In this document: positions 28,438-37,759 of the stretch, one piece after another
How the letters are laid out: each line of letters starts with the position of its first letter
Position numbering within the stretch: the stretch's first letter is position 1
DNA from: an uncultured Aquimarina sp.
GTDB taxonomy: Bacteria; Bacteroidota; Bacteroidia; Flavobacteriales; Flavobacteriaceae
DNA length: 64,000 bases
Direction of reading: 5' to 3'
Assembly: GCA_947498595.1 (NCBI GenBank)
Contig: CANMKX010000008.1
Coordinates: 62,001-126,000, forward strand
Program-made: the position numbers and the translations under genes
The notes under the pieces: model-generated
The model's input: the letters and a program-made list of their open reading frames with translations, nothing else
Databases searched by the model: none
Told to the model about the DNA's origin: nothing

Positions 28438-30093
28438 TTGCTTGTAGATCTTTCCATAAAAAACTTTGCGCTAATTGATAAGTTGCAAGTTTCATTTAGT
28501 ACCGGTTTTACGACTATAACAGGAGAAACTGGAGCGGGTAAATCTTTATTATTGGGTGCTTTAGGATTGTTGCTCGGGAAAAGAGCAGATGCTAATAGTG
28601 CAAAAGATAGTACTCAAAAATGCGTTATTGAAGGAAACTTTGATATTTCAAAGCATAACTTGAAATCCTTTTTTGAAACCCAAGAATTAGATTATGAAGA
28701 AGAAACGATAATTCGTAGAGAAATACTACCTTCAGGAAAATCAAGAGCATTTATAAATGATACTCCTGTAACGCTACAAGTACTAGGAAACTTAGGAATC
28801 CAGTTAATAGATATTCATAGTCAACATCAAACACTACAAGTTACAACCAACGATTTTCAATTTGAAGTACTAGACGCTTTGGCGAATGTTTCTAGAGAAG
28901 TGAAATCGTATAAACGAGGACTTAAGCAGTTAAAAGAAAAACAAAAAGAATTACAAACTCTTGTTGAAAACAAAGATACTTTTACTAAAGAATATGAATA
29001 TAATTCGTTTCTATTAAAAGAACTATCGGAATCTAAATTAAAGGTAGGAGAACAGGAAGTCTTAGAACAAGAATACGAAACATTAAATAATGTAGAAGAA
29101 ATTCAAGAGAAATTATCGGAAGCATTATCAATAATAACAACAGAACAATTAGGAATCCTAGATCAATTAAATACTGCAAAATTAGGATTACATAAAATAG
29201 CTACTTTTTCGATACCATTGCAAGAAGTCTCAAACAGATTTGAAAGTATTTATATTGAATTAGACGATTTGCAAAATGCTTTAACTACAGAAATAGAAAG
29301 GTTAGAAGCAGATCCAGAAAGATTGCAACAAGTAAGCCATCGATTACAATTAATTCATAATTTACAAACCAAACATACCGTTGGCAGTGTAGAAGAATTG
29401 ATAGAAATTGAAAATGAATTAAAAGAAAAAGTCGCCACAACAGAAAATCTTACTGAAGATATTGAAAAAATTACAATAGCAATTCAGACAATACAGCTTC
29501 AACTAGATACAGTTGCTGATAAAATACATCAAAAAAGAGAAAAAGCATTACCTAGATTGACCAAAGAGTTAGAGAAAATATTAGGAGCTTTAGGAATGCC
29601 AAATGCTACATTTGATGCAAAAGTAGGTATAGTTGATAAATATTTTTCAAACGGTAAAGATGCATTACAATTATTGTTTTCAGCAAATAAAGGAGGAAGT
29701 TACGGAGAATTAAAAAAAGTTGCTTCTGGTGGAGAACTTTCTAGAATAATGCTTGCAATAAAAGTGATTATGTCTAGATATACACAATTGCCAAGTATTA
29801 TTTTTGATGAAATAGATACTGGAGTTTCTGGTGAAGTAGCAAAGAAAATGGCAGATTTGTTATTAGATATGAGCCTTAATTTGCAAGTGTTTAGTATTAC
29901 GCATTTACCACAAATAGCAGCAAAAGGTACAACGCATTTTAAAATCTTTAAAAAAGATATTAAAAATATAACAACAACACAGCTAAAGGTACTTGGAGAT
30001 GAAGAACGTATTGTTGAAATAGCACAAATGATAGAAGGAAAAGATGCTACAGAAACAGCATTAACACACGCTAGAAAATTATTGAACAGCTAG
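28438..30093 (+). CDS. recN: DNA repair protein RecN
   Basis: SMC-like ATPase for double-strand break repair, 551 aa. Walker A is ITGETGAGKSLLLG (about residues 28-41). Coiled-coil arms fill about 155-380. The signature ASGGELSR and Walker B IIFDEIDTGVSGEVA are near the C-terminus. The start is TTG at 28438: an in-frame TAG lies three codons upstream, and the first residues LVDLSIKNFALID match other RecN N-termini, so TTG must be used. A -7-like TATCTTTA lies at 28400-28407. Confidence 0.95.
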   Translation: MLVDLSIKNFALIDKLQVSFSTGFTTITGETGAGKSLLLGALGLLLGKRADANSAKDSTQKCVIEGNFDISKHNLKSFFETQELDYEEETIIRREILPSGKSRAFINDTPVTLQVLGNLGIQLIDIHSQHQTLQVTTNDFQFEVLDALANVSREVKSYKRGLKQLKEKQKELQTLVENKDTFTKEYEYNSFLLKELSESKLKVGEQEVLEQEYETLNNVEEIQEKLSEALSIITTEQLGILDQLNTAKLGLHKIATFSIPLQEVSNRFESIYIELDDLQNALTTEIERLEADPERLQQVSHRLQLIHNLQTKHTVGSVEELIEIENELKEKVATTENLTEDIEKITIAIQTIQLQLDTVADKIHQKREKALPRLTKELEKILGALGMPNATFDAKVGIVDKYFSNGKDALQLLFSANKGGSYGELKKVASGGELSRIMLAIKVIMSRYTQLPSIIFDEIDTGVSGEVAKKMADLLLDMSLNLQVFSITHLPQIAAKGTTHFKIFKKDIKNITTTQLKVLGDEERIVEIAQMIEGKDATETALTHARKLLNS

Positions 30094-30180
30094 TGTAAAA
30101 TAAAATAAGAATATACTATAATCTGTTTGGATTTAGTACCTTTAACGACTGTAAAACCATAAGATTTAAATTAAGATTAA

Positions 30181-30999
30181 ATGTCATATAATTTATTAAA
30201 AGGAAAACGCGGAATCATTTTTGGAGCTTTGGATGAAAATTCAATAGCATGGAAAACTGCTGAACGTGTTTTTGAAGAAGGTGGTAATTTTGTACTTACT
30301 AATGCCCCTGTAGCAATGCGTATGGGAGCTATTAATGAATTAGCAGAAAAAACAAATACTCAAGTTATTCCTGCTGATGCAACATCATTAGAAGATTTAG
30401 AAAATCTAGTAGAGAAAGCAACAGAAATTCTTGGAGGAAAAATTGATTTTGTATTACATTCTATAGGAATGTCTGTAAATGTTCGTAAAGGAAGACATTA
30501 TACAGATTTAAATTATGATTGGAGTCAAAAAGGATGGGATGTTTCTGCATTATCATTTCATAAAGTAATGCAAACGCTGTACAAGAAAGATGCTATGAGT
30601 GAGTGGGGGAGTATTGTAGCTTTAACATATATGGCTGCTCAAAGAGTATTTCCTGATTATAATGATATGGCTGATAACAAAGCTTACTTAGAATCTATAG
30701 CACGTAGTTTTGGTTATTTTTTCGGAAGAGATAAAAAAGTTCGAGTAAATACTATCTCACAATCACCAACACCTACCACAGCTGGAAAAGGAGTTAAAGG
30801 ATTTGATGGTTTTATAGAATATGCAGATAAAATGTCTCCACTAGGAAACGCATCAGCACAAGAATGTGCAGATTATACAGTCTCTTTATTTTCGGACTTG
30901 ACTAAAAAAGTTACATTACAAAACTTATATCATGATGGAGGTTTCTCTAACGTAGGAGTAAGTGATTTAGTAATGGAAAAATTTATAGACGAAGAATAA
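30181..30999 (+). CDS. fabI: Enoyl-[acyl-carrier-protein] reductase
   Basis: Last reduction of fatty-acid elongation, NADH dependent. 272 aa short-chain dehydrogenase fold. The FabI variant of the glycine motif is GALDENSIAWKTA. The catalytic pair is Tyr-x6-Lys in PDYNDMADNKAYLE. RVNTISQSPTPTTAGKG is the Bacteroidota FabI substrate loop. Length and motifs are normal. A strong terminator follows, so this gene is probably transcribed alone. Confidence 0.96.
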   Translation: MSYNLLKGKRGIIFGALDENSIAWKTAERVFEEGGNFVLTNAPVAMRMGAINELAEKTNTQVIPADATSLEDLENLVEKATEILGGKIDFVLHSIGMSVNVRKGRHYTDLNYDWSQKGWDVSALSFHKVMQTLYKKDAMSEWGSIVALTYMAAQRVFPDYNDMADNKAYLESIARSFGYFFGRDKKVRVNTISQSPTPTTAGKGVKGFDGFIEYADKMSPLGNASAQECADYTVSLFSDLTKKVTLQNLYHDGGFSNVGVSDLVMEKFIDEE

Positions 31000-31020
31000 A
31001 GTAAATAAAAAATATAAGAA

Positions 31021-31051
31021 GCCTCTATATAATTTATATAGAGGTTTTTTT
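31021..31051 (+). terminator. Terminator after fabI
   Basis: Perfect 10-bp stem cctctatata / tatatagagg (31022-31031, 31035-31044) with a 3-nt loop and a following run of T (TTTTTTTATAT). Closes fabI. Confidence 0.9.
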
Positions 31052-31121
31052 ATATGAAAAATAGAAGTAGCCTTTTTTAAAATGAGAAAACTATTGTTCA
31101 AATAATAGTTTTTGGTTTATG

Positions 31122-31129
31122 TACCTTTG
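31122..31129 (+). promoter_or_regulatory. -7 promoter element next to a start codon
   Basis: TACCTTTG at 31122-31129 matches TAnnTTTG. It is only 4 bp before the ATG at 31134, so the transcript would start at or near the start codon (see the leaderless finding). No -33 partner at the standard 17-19 bp is visible. Confidence 0.5.
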
Positions 31130-31133
31130 TTTT

Positions 31134-32138
31134 ATGCAGATTAAGTATTCATTTATAGTTCCCGTATACAATAGACCTCAAGAAATTGATGAATTACTTG
31201 CTAGTATGCAAGTGATGAAATTTAATGCTCCTTATGAAATAGTAATTATAGAAGATGGATCAACAGAAACATCCGAAAATATTATAGCCAAATATGAGCA
31301 TGACTTAAAAATTAATTATTATAAAAAACCAAATACAGGTCCTGGAGATTCGCGTAACTATGGAATGAGAAAGGCACAAGGTAATTATTTTATAATATTG
31401 GATAGTGACGTAATTTTACCAACAAACTATTTACAAGAAGTAGATTTGTTTTTGCATAAGAGATACGTACACTGTTTTGGAGGGCCAGATGATGCACATG
31501 CATCTTTTTCTAATCTGCAAAAAGCGATTAGTTATAGTATGACATCCTATTTGACTACAGGAGGAATTAGAGGAAGAAAAAGTGTAGTCAATAAATTTCA
31601 ACCCCGTAGTTTTAATATGGGATTGTCTAAAGAAGCATTTAACGCTTCAAAAGGTTTTGGAAATATACATCCAGGAGAAGATCCAGATCTAACAATTAGA
31701 TTGTGGAAATTAGGATATGAAACTGCATTAATTCCAGAAGCTAAGGTATTTCATAAAAGAAGAATATCATGGGATAAATTTTTTATTCAAGTAAATAAAT
31801 TTGGATTGGTACGACCTATTTTGAACAAATGGCATCCAGAAACAGCCAAACTTACTTATTGGTTTCCAGCTCTTTTCTTAGGATATATTGTAGGCTCTTT
31901 TATATCGTTATTTTTAGGGATATGGCAATTCATAGCGATGTTGTTACTATATTTTGGGGTTATATTTTTAGGAGCAACATTTAAGTACAAAAGTGTATCT
32001 ATAGGTTTCCAATCAATAATAGCAGTAGGAATTCAATTTTACGGATATGGAAAAGGTTTTTTAACATCATATTTTTACGTACATTTATTAAAAAGAGTAC
32101 CTCAAGAACAGTTTAAGAAATTATTTTTTTCTAATTAA
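31134..32138 (+). CDS. Family 2 glycosyltransferase with C-terminal membrane helices
   Basis: 334 aa from the ATG at 31134; the upstream ATG at 31119 overlaps the probable promoter and adds MYLCF, which is less likely. The GT-A fold has SFIVPVYNRPQEIDELL at the N-terminus and the DxD metal site in FIILDSDVILP (about residue 90). The acceptor region is HPGEDPDLTIRLWKLGYET. Two or three hydrophobic helices follow at about 240-300. The sugar and acceptor are unknown. The stop overlaps the YbbR-like gene start by 1 nt (TAATG). Confidence 0.9.
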   Translation: MQIKYSFIVPVYNRPQEIDELLASMQVMKFNAPYEIVIIEDGSTETSENIIAKYEHDLKINYYKKPNTGPGDSRNYGMRKAQGNYFIILDSDVILPTNYLQEVDLFLHKRYVHCFGGPDDAHASFSNLQKAISYSMTSYLTTGGIRGRKSVVNKFQPRSFNMGLSKEAFNASKGFGNIHPGEDPDLTIRLWKLGYETALIPEAKVFHKRRISWDKFFIQVNKFGLVRPILNKWHPETAKLTYWFPALFLGYIVGSFISLFLGIWQFIAMLLLYFGVIFLGATFKYKSVSIGFQSIIAVGIQFYGYGKGFLTSYFYVHLLKRVPQEQFKKLFFSN

Positions 32139-33103
32139 TGGGAATAAGAAACAGAATAAAAAAAAGATTTTCTATACAAAGGGATAATGTGAAAACCTTT
32201 TTGTTTTTTTTAGGTTTTACCTCATTATTATGGTTGTTTATACAATTTTCAAAAAAGTATACAAGAGAAATTGAAGTAACAATTGAGTATACCAATACAC
32301 CAAAAGATAAGACCTTAAACAAAACAAGTGATCTTAATGTTAAATTGATATTGAATGGTAATGGGTTTAGATTGTTAAGATACTCATGGAACATACCTAC
32401 GTTGGTTGTCAACATGAATGATGCAATAAAAGAAACGGATAATAATTACTATTATAATTTAAAAGATAATTTAACGATTATTAAGAATAAATTAAATTAT
32501 AGAGGAGAAATTTTAAATGTAGAAAAAGAACAATTGCGAATTAATTTCTACACTAATTTAAAAAAGAAAATTCCATTAATAAGTAGGCAATACGTTACAT
32601 ATGCGCCAGGTTATGGAAGTACAAATGGCGTAAGAATTATACCAGATTCGGTTACTATAGAAGGACCTGAAACGATTATAGATACAATACATAATTTAAA
32701 AGTTGAGCCTATCGAAATTTCTGAGTTAAATACAGATTTTAATAAAATGATAGGGGTAGAAATGGCCAATTTAACCCCAGAAATACAAATAACTCCACAA
32801 GAAATTCAAGCAGAAATTACTGTAAGTAAATTTACAGAAGGAAGTGTAGATGTTCCTATTACCTTAATAAATGTTCCTGTAGGAGAAGAAGTGAAGATTT
32901 TCCCTAAAGAAATTAAAGTGGTGTATAAAATTAGCTTGGATAAATACAGTACAATCGAATTCAATGATTTTAAAATAATAGCAGACTACAATAAAATTAC
33001 TGAAGAAAATAGAGTCTTACCCTTAAAATTAATAAAAAAGCCTAAAAACGTACAAAATGTGCGGTTACAAGAGGATCAAGTTCAATTTATTATCGTAAAT
33101 TAA
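32138..33103 (+). CDS. YbbR-like domain protein
   Basis: 321 aa. One N-terminal transmembrane helix (about residues 20-40) is followed by repeated extended beta domains of the YbbR type (IEVTIEYTNTPKDKTL, VTIEGPETIIDTI, AEITVSKFTEGSVDVPITL). In Firmicutes, YbbR/CdaR regulates the diadenylate cyclase CdaA; here no cyclase is adjacent, so the function is open. It overlaps both neighbours by 1 nt and forms a tight unit with the glycosyltransferase and coaE. Confidence 0.8.
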   Translation: MGIRNRIKKRFSIQRDNVKTFLFFLGFTSLLWLFIQFSKKYTREIEVTIEYTNTPKDKTLNKTSDLNVKLILNGNGFRLLRYSWNIPTLVVNMNDAIKETDNNYYYNLKDNLTIIKNKLNYRGEILNVEKEQLRINFYTNLKKKIPLISRQYVTYAPGYGSTNGVRIIPDSVTIEGPETIIDTIHNLKVEPIEISELNTDFNKMIGVEMANLTPEIQITPQEIQAEITVSKFTEGSVDVPITLINVPVGEEVKIFPKEIKVVYKISLDKYSTIEFNDFKIIADYNKITEENRVLPLKLIKKPKNVQNVRLQEDQVQFIIVN

Positions 33104-33711
33104 TGAAAAAGAAGATAGCTGTAATAGGATTAACAGGAGGAATAGGAAGTGGTAAATCAACAATAGCAAAAATCTTTTCAGATAAAGGAATACCAGTATA
33201 TATAGCTGATATAGAAGCTAAGAAAATAATGGTGAATGATGAAGAACTTAAAAGAGCTATTGTAGAGTTATTAGGAAATGAATCTTATAACGAATTAGGA
33301 GAACTGAATCGAGAATATATTGCAGGAAAAGTTTTTAATAATAAATCATTACTAGCAAAATTAAATTCAATAGTACATCCCGCAGTTAGTAAGCATTTTA
33401 AAAATTGGAAGACTAAGCAATCGAGTTTATATGTAATCAAGGAAGTTGCAATTTTATTTGAAAACGATAGTTATAAAAAATGTGATTATACTATTTTGAT
33501 AACAGCTCCAGTCGATGTGAGAATTGAAAGAGTGATTAAAAGAGATAAAACTGATAAAGAACAAGTATTATCTAGAATGAAAAATCAATGGACAGATGAG
33601 AAAAAGATACCGTTATCAGATTTTGTTTTGGAAAACGTTGATATGGAATTAATTAGTGGTCATGTGGAACGCGTCCACAATGAAATCGTAACCTTATTGT
33701 CATTAAAATAA
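33103..33711 (+). CDS. coaE: Dephospho-CoA kinase
   Basis: Final step of coenzyme A synthesis, phosphorylating the 3'-OH of dephospho-CoA. 202 aa P-loop kinase: GLTGGIGSGKST at residues 9-20, with the CoA-binding lid and NWKTKQSS helix downstream. Length and order are normal. It completes the CoA pathway together with coaBC 7 kb upstream, but in a different operon. Confidence 0.96.
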   Translation: MKKKIAVIGLTGGIGSGKSTIAKIFSDKGIPVYIADIEAKKIMVNDEELKRAIVELLGNESYNELGELNREYIAGKVFNNKSLLAKLNSIVHPAVSKHFKNWKTKQSSLYVIKEVAILFENDSYKKCDYTILITAPVDVRIERVIKRDKTDKEQVLSRMKNQWTDEKKIPLSDFVLENVDMELISGHVERVHNEIVTLLSLK

Positions 33712-33770
33712 ATTTGCTTTTATTTTGTTAACATTTGGTTAAATCATAAAAAGACTAAATGTTAAAATAT

Positions 33771-33778
33771 TACTTTTG
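33771..33778 (+). promoter_or_regulatory. -7 promoter element next to the kinase start codon
   Basis: TACTTTTG at 33771-33778, 4 bp before the ATG at 33783. Same spacing as at 31122. The 71 bp to the coaE stop holds no hairpin, and no -33 TTG is at standard distance. Confidence 0.5.
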
Positions 33779-33782
33779 ATAT

Positions 33783-35345
33783 ATGAATAAGAGGCTATTC
33801 GTACTCCTAATAATATTAATGAGCTTGTCCTTAATTGGGATTATTTTTGTTCAAGGATACTGGATAAAAAATACCGTAGAGAACAATAAAGAGCAGTTTT
33901 CATTTAATGCAAAACAGATTCTTATCAAAGTATCTAAGGAAGTAGAGTATGTAGAATTTAAAGAATTATATCCTTTTGTTAAAAATATTTTGGACAACTC
34001 TAATGAGACAGATAAAGCAACTATAAAAGAGCTTTTTGATCTCAATAATAATAATTCTACTAATGAAACATTTGCTTATGCTAATGGAATATTAGAGGAT
34101 GATTTTAAATTGTATTCCAATACATATAACTATAATTTAGATTCTGTTCGTTTTGGAAAATCAATAGATTCAAGAACAAACGAAAAATTAGGGAAAGAAA
34201 CTTTAAAAAATAAAGACCCTAAAAAAGAGTTGAACCGTATTATAGGAATGACGGATAAACAACGAAAAGATTTTGAGATTATAATAAATGAAGTTGCTAG
34301 TAGAAAGCCTATTCATAGACGTGTTAAAAAAGAGCAAATTGAAAAATTATTAAAAAGAGAATTATCTGAGAGAGACATCGATATAGATTTTGAATATGCC
34401 ATATATAGTAATGCATTGGCAACTAGAATAAAATCTGAAGACTTTAGTTTTGATAATTCTACAACCTATGCCATTCCTATGTTTGTAAATAGCGAAGGTA
34501 TTAGTAATTATCAATTATACGTTAATTTTATTGGGAAGAAAAAATACTTGTTATCAACTATTAAAGGGATGACTGCTTTGTCAATTATTTTTACATTGAT
34601 AATTGTAATTGCTTATTCGAGTGCTTTATCACAGTTGATGCAACAACAACAGATTTCGCAAATAAAGACGGATTTTATCAATAATATGACGCATGAGCTT
34701 AAAACGCCAATTGCAACAATTAATCTAGCTTTAGATGCAATTAAAAATCCTAAAATTGGAGGAGATTCAGAGAAAGTAGCTCGATATTTGAAGATGATAC
34801 GTGAGGAAAATAAAAGAATGCATGCGCAAGTTGAAAATGTTTTACGTATTTCTCAATTAGAAAAGAATGAGCTAAATATTAAAAAAGAACGATTAGCATT
34901 GCATGATATTATAGAAGAAGCTGTAACTCATGTAGCGTTAATTATAGAAAATAGACAAGGATATGTAAAGTCACATTTAGGAGCGTTGAAATCAACAATC
35001 TTAGCAAATGATTCGCATATGACTAATGTTGTTGTTAATATATTGGATAATGCTATTAAGTATTCCGATGAAACGCCAGAAATAGACATCTATACAGAAA
35101 ATATAAAAAATAGTATAGTATTAAAAATAAGAGATCAAGGAATTGGAATGAGTAAAACTGCTCAAAAGAAAGTTTTTGAAAAGTTTTTTAGAGAACATAC
35201 TGGGGATTTGCATAACGTTAAAGGACATGGTCTTGGATTAACCTATGTAAAACGAATTATAGATGACCATCACGGTCAAATTTGGATGGAGAGCGAAAAG
35301 GGAAAAGGCTCAACATTTATTATTAAATTACCATTAATATCGTAA
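33783..35345 (+). CDS. rprX: Sensor histidine kinase, RprX-like
   Basis: 520 aa membrane kinase. Two transmembrane helices (about residues 5-25 and 258-280) flank a periplasmic sensor domain of about 230 residues rich in N, K and E. The DHp motif is MTHELKTP with phosphorylatable His304. The HATPase domain has NVVVNILDNAIKY (N box), GIGMSKTAQKKVFEKF (G1/F box) and KGHGLGLTYVK (G2). The pairing with the regulator 5 bp downstream and the domain layout match the Bacteroides RprX/RprY system. The signal is unknown. Confidence 0.85.
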   Translation: MNKRLFVLLIILMSLSLIGIIFVQGYWIKNTVENNKEQFSFNAKQILIKVSKEVEYVEFKELYPFVKNILDNSNETDKATIKELFDLNNNNSTNETFAYANGILEDDFKLYSNTYNYNLDSVRFGKSIDSRTNEKLGKETLKNKDPKKELNRIIGMTDKQRKDFEIIINEVASRKPIHRRVKKEQIEKLLKRELSERDIDIDFEYAIYSNALATRIKSEDFSFDNSTTYAIPMFVNSEGISNYQLYVNFIGKKKYLLSTIKGMTALSIIFTLIIVIAYSSALSQLMQQQQISQIKTDFINNMTHELKTPIATINLALDAIKNPKIGGDSEKVARYLKMIREENKRMHAQVENVLRISQLEKNELNIKKERLALHDIIEEAVTHVALIIENRQGYVKSHLGALKSTILANDSHMTNVVVNILDNAIKYSDETPEIDIYTENIKNSIVLKIRDQGIGMSKTAQKKVFEKFFREHTGDLHNVKGHGLGLTYVKRIIDDHHGQIWMESEKGKGSTFIIKLPLIS

Positions 35346-35349
35346 TAAT

Positions 35350-36063
35350 ATGGAAACAGAAAACAAAAAGATTTTGCTAGTAGAAGATGATCCTAACTTT
35401 GGGACAGTATTGAAGGATTATCTAATGATGAATGATTATGATGTTGTACATGCCAAAAATGGTATGGAAGGATTCGAAAAATTTAAAAAGGATGATTATG
35501 ACATGTGTATTCTAGATGTTATGATGCCTTATAAAGATGGATTTACATTGGCTAAAGAAATTCGTGATAAGAACGAAGATGTTCCTATTATATTTTTAAC
35601 AGCCAAAGCAATGAAAGAAGATGTATTAAAAGGATACAAAGTAGGGGCAGATGATTACCTTAACAAACCTTTTGATAGTGAAGTGCTTTTAATGAAGATT
35701 CAAGCTATTATGCAACGTAAAAGCACAGAATCAGTAACTGATAGTAAACAATATGAATTTAATATTGGAGGATTTCATTTGAATTCGAAATTAAGATTTC
35801 TTACATTTAAAGAAGAGGATGCTATTAAGTTGTCACCAAAAGAAAATGAGTTACTACGCTTATTAGCATTGCATCTTAATGATTTAATGCCAAGAGAATT
35901 AGCGCTTACTAAGATATGGAGAGATGATAATTATTTTACATCTCGTAGTATGGATGTATATATTGCTAAACTTCGTAAATACTTAAAGAAAGACGAAGAT
36001 GTAGAGATTCTAAATATTCATGGAGAAGGATTTAGATTAGTAGTAAGAAGTGAAGAAGCGTAA
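35350..36063 (+). CDS. rprY: Response regulator, OmpR/PhoB type, RprY-like
   Basis: 237 aa. The receiver domain has LLVEDD at the N-terminus, phosphorylation site Asp56 in CILDVMMPYKDG, Thr in IIFLTAK, and Lys in DDYLNKPFD. The C-terminal winged helix is of the OmpR class (LSPKENELLRLL ... MDVYIAKLRKYL). Directly after the kinase gene on the same strand, so the two form a pair. A strong terminator follows. Confidence 0.92.
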   Translation: METENKKILLVEDDPNFGTVLKDYLMMNDYDVVHAKNGMEGFEKFKKDDYDMCILDVMMPYKDGFTLAKEIRDKNEDVPIIFLTAKAMKEDVLKGYKVGADDYLNKPFDSEVLLMKIQAIMQRKSTESVTDSKQYEFNIGGFHLNSKLRFLTFKEEDAIKLSPKENELLRLLALHLNDLMPRELALTKIWRDDNYFTSRSMDVYIAKLRKYLKKDEDVEILNIHGEGFRLVVRSEEA

Positions 36064-36086
36064 AAAAAAGAATAATAATGGTAATA

Positions 36087-36118
36087 AAAAAGGACTGTGA
36101 AAACAGTCCTTTTTTATT
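36087..36118 (+). terminator. Terminator after the two-component genes
   Basis: Perfect stem aggactgt / acagtcct (36091-36098, 36103-36110), extended by A/T pairs, with a GAAA tetraloop and trailing TTTTTTATTTT. It can also terminate the convergent MarR-GNAT transcript. Confidence 0.92.
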
Positions 36119-37069
36119 TTATAAACTTAATTCCATTTGAATGTTACAACGCTCATAAGGAGATTTGATACCAACTACTTTTTTAAAACCTAGTTTATGA
36201 TATAAATTAATGGCAGGTTTTAAAATAGTATTGCTTTCTAAATATAAATTTTTAGCACCTAATTGTGTCGCTTTTTTAATGATTTCCATACCTAAAATAC
36301 AACCAACCCCTTTTCCTTGAGTCGAAGGATCTACAGCCATTTTAGCTAATTCGTAATCAAATTCTGGATCATCCATTTTTATAAGTGCACATACCCCTAC
36401 AGGAATATTATTATGTAATGCTACTAATATCTCACCACCTTTATCCAAAATATATTCTTTAGGATGCATTAAAGATTTATAATCAGAATCTTCCATCTTA
36501 AAATATTGAGTAATCCAAGCTTGGTTTAAGTCTTTAAAATACGACTGATACTTTGGTTCAAATGGAACAATACTAATTTCTTGGGCTTCTCGTAATTTTT
36601 TTTGCTCTACAACTCTTGATAAAAGTGATTGTTGATCTAATAAGAATTCTAGTTCTTCCATAGCATACCAAATATTATGTCTAGTCTGATTAAGAGTTTG
36701 TTCTACGGCATTATTAACATCGTAGTATTGCTTTTTTATTTTATCATTAATACTCTTTCCTTTTGTTGTTAAAGAGATTAGGTTTTTACGCTTGTCATTT
36801 ATATCCTTAGTCTCTTTGACAATATTTGCAAATGACATTTCTTTAACAATTTTAACAACAGATGGGTGTGAATGTCCAATTTCTTCAGCTATTTCTGTGA
36901 TTGATTTAGCTTGATTTTCTGATATGACATAAAATACAGGAAACCATTTTGGCTTTAATTCTACTTGATATATTGCATAAAGTTGTTCGGCATTTTCGGT
37001 TATTTTTTCACTAAGCATACGCAACCTACTTCCTAATGCCATTTTTCCAGTTTTATTAAAGAAATTCAT
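36119..37069 (-). CDS. MarR-type regulator fused to a GNAT acetyltransferase
   Basis: 316 aa fusion. Residues about 1-150 form a MarR winged helix (VFYVISENQAKSITEIAEEIGHSHPSVVKIVKEM for the recognition helix area, DKRKNLISLTTKG for the wing). Residues about 165-316 are a GNAT domain with MAVDPSTQGKGVGCILG and a C-terminal LYHKLGFKKV. Such 'bifunctional helix-turn-helix/GNAT' proteins occur widely, and the acetyltransferase may sense or modify an amino-acid-like ligand. The ligand and regulated genes are unknown. Confidence 0.9.
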   Translation of the reverse strand: MNFFNKTGKMALGSRLRMLSEKITENAEQLYAIYQVELKPKWFPVFYVISENQAKSITEIAEEIGHSHPSVVKIVKEMSFANIVKETKDINDKRKNLISLTTKGKSINDKIKKQYYDVNNAVEQTLNQTRHNIWYAMEELEFLLDQQSLLSRVVEQKKLREAQEISIVPFEPKYQSYFKDLNQAWITQYFKMEDSDYKSLMHPKEYILDKGGEILVALHNNIPVGVCALIKMDDPEFDYELAKMAVDPSTQGKGVGCILGMEIIKKATQLGAKNLYLESNTILKPAINLYHKLGFKKVVGIKSPYERCNIQMELSL

Positions 37070-37177
37070 AACGTAATTTGATATGTAATTGATTACATAA
37101 ATATATGAAAATAATTTAATAATCAGGATGAATTAAAAAAAATGTAATATAACTTAGTTATACGTCGAATCTTAAAT

Positions 37178-37216
37178 AAAAAAATCCCTCATATAGTATA
37201 TCACTATAGAGGGAAT
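37178..37216 (-). terminator. Terminator of the AhpD-like gene
   Basis: Stem aaatccctc ... gagggaattt (37182-37190, 37209-37216) with an inner A/T helix; on the minus strand followed by TTTTTTTATTT. Confidence 0.8.
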
Positions 37217-37236
37217 TTAAAAAAACGATGTTTATG

Positions 37237-37689
37237 TTAAGGCGTTACCTTATATAAACCTGCTTCAAACTTGAAACTTTTCATTAATCGATTCCAACTA
37301 TTGATTTCAGCAATTGCTAGAGATAGATTCGCAATTTCAGAAGAAGAAAAATATGTTGTTAATGGAATATATACTTCATCGTCAATATCGTATTCAGAAA
37401 CTAACGTAAGAGCTTCAGTAAATGCTAATACAGCTTTTTCTTTATCGTCAAAAAGATCAGTTTCTTTCCAAGAAGAAGATAGGTGTAGGCGTAATTCAGA
37501 CTCTCCAGCATGAATAGCCTCTTTATAATGCATATCAATACAGTAGGCACATTTATTAATTTGTGATACACGGTATTTGATTAATTCTAATAATTTATGA
37601 TCCAAAGACGTACTTGATAGGTATTCACCAATACGTCGCATGATTGTGAAAAGCTCAGGAGCTATTTCATTATATGAAATTCTAGGCAT
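37237..37689 (-). CDS. Carboxymuconolactone decarboxylase/AhpD-family protein
   Basis: 150 aa all-helical AhpD-like protein. The redox motif is CAYCIDMHYKEA (C-x-x-C with the following His), as in alkylhydroperoxidase AhpD relatives. It probably reduces peroxides or a thiol partner. The upstream flanking Crp/Fnr regulator gene is on the same strand, 70 bp away, and may control it; that is only positional. Length is normal. Confidence 0.9.
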   Translation of the reverse strand: MPRISYNEIAPELFTIMRRIGEYLSSTSLDHKLLELIKYRVSQINKCAYCIDMHYKEAIHAGESELRLHLSSSWKETDLFDDKEKAVLAFTEALTLVSEYDIDDEVYIPLTTYFSSSEIANLSLAIAEINSWNRLMKSFKFEAGLYKVTP

Positions 37690-37759
37690 TTTTTTATGTT
37701 TATATGAATTACAAAAATCGAAAAAGAGTATAATTTAAAAAATAAGATATATTAAGAAA

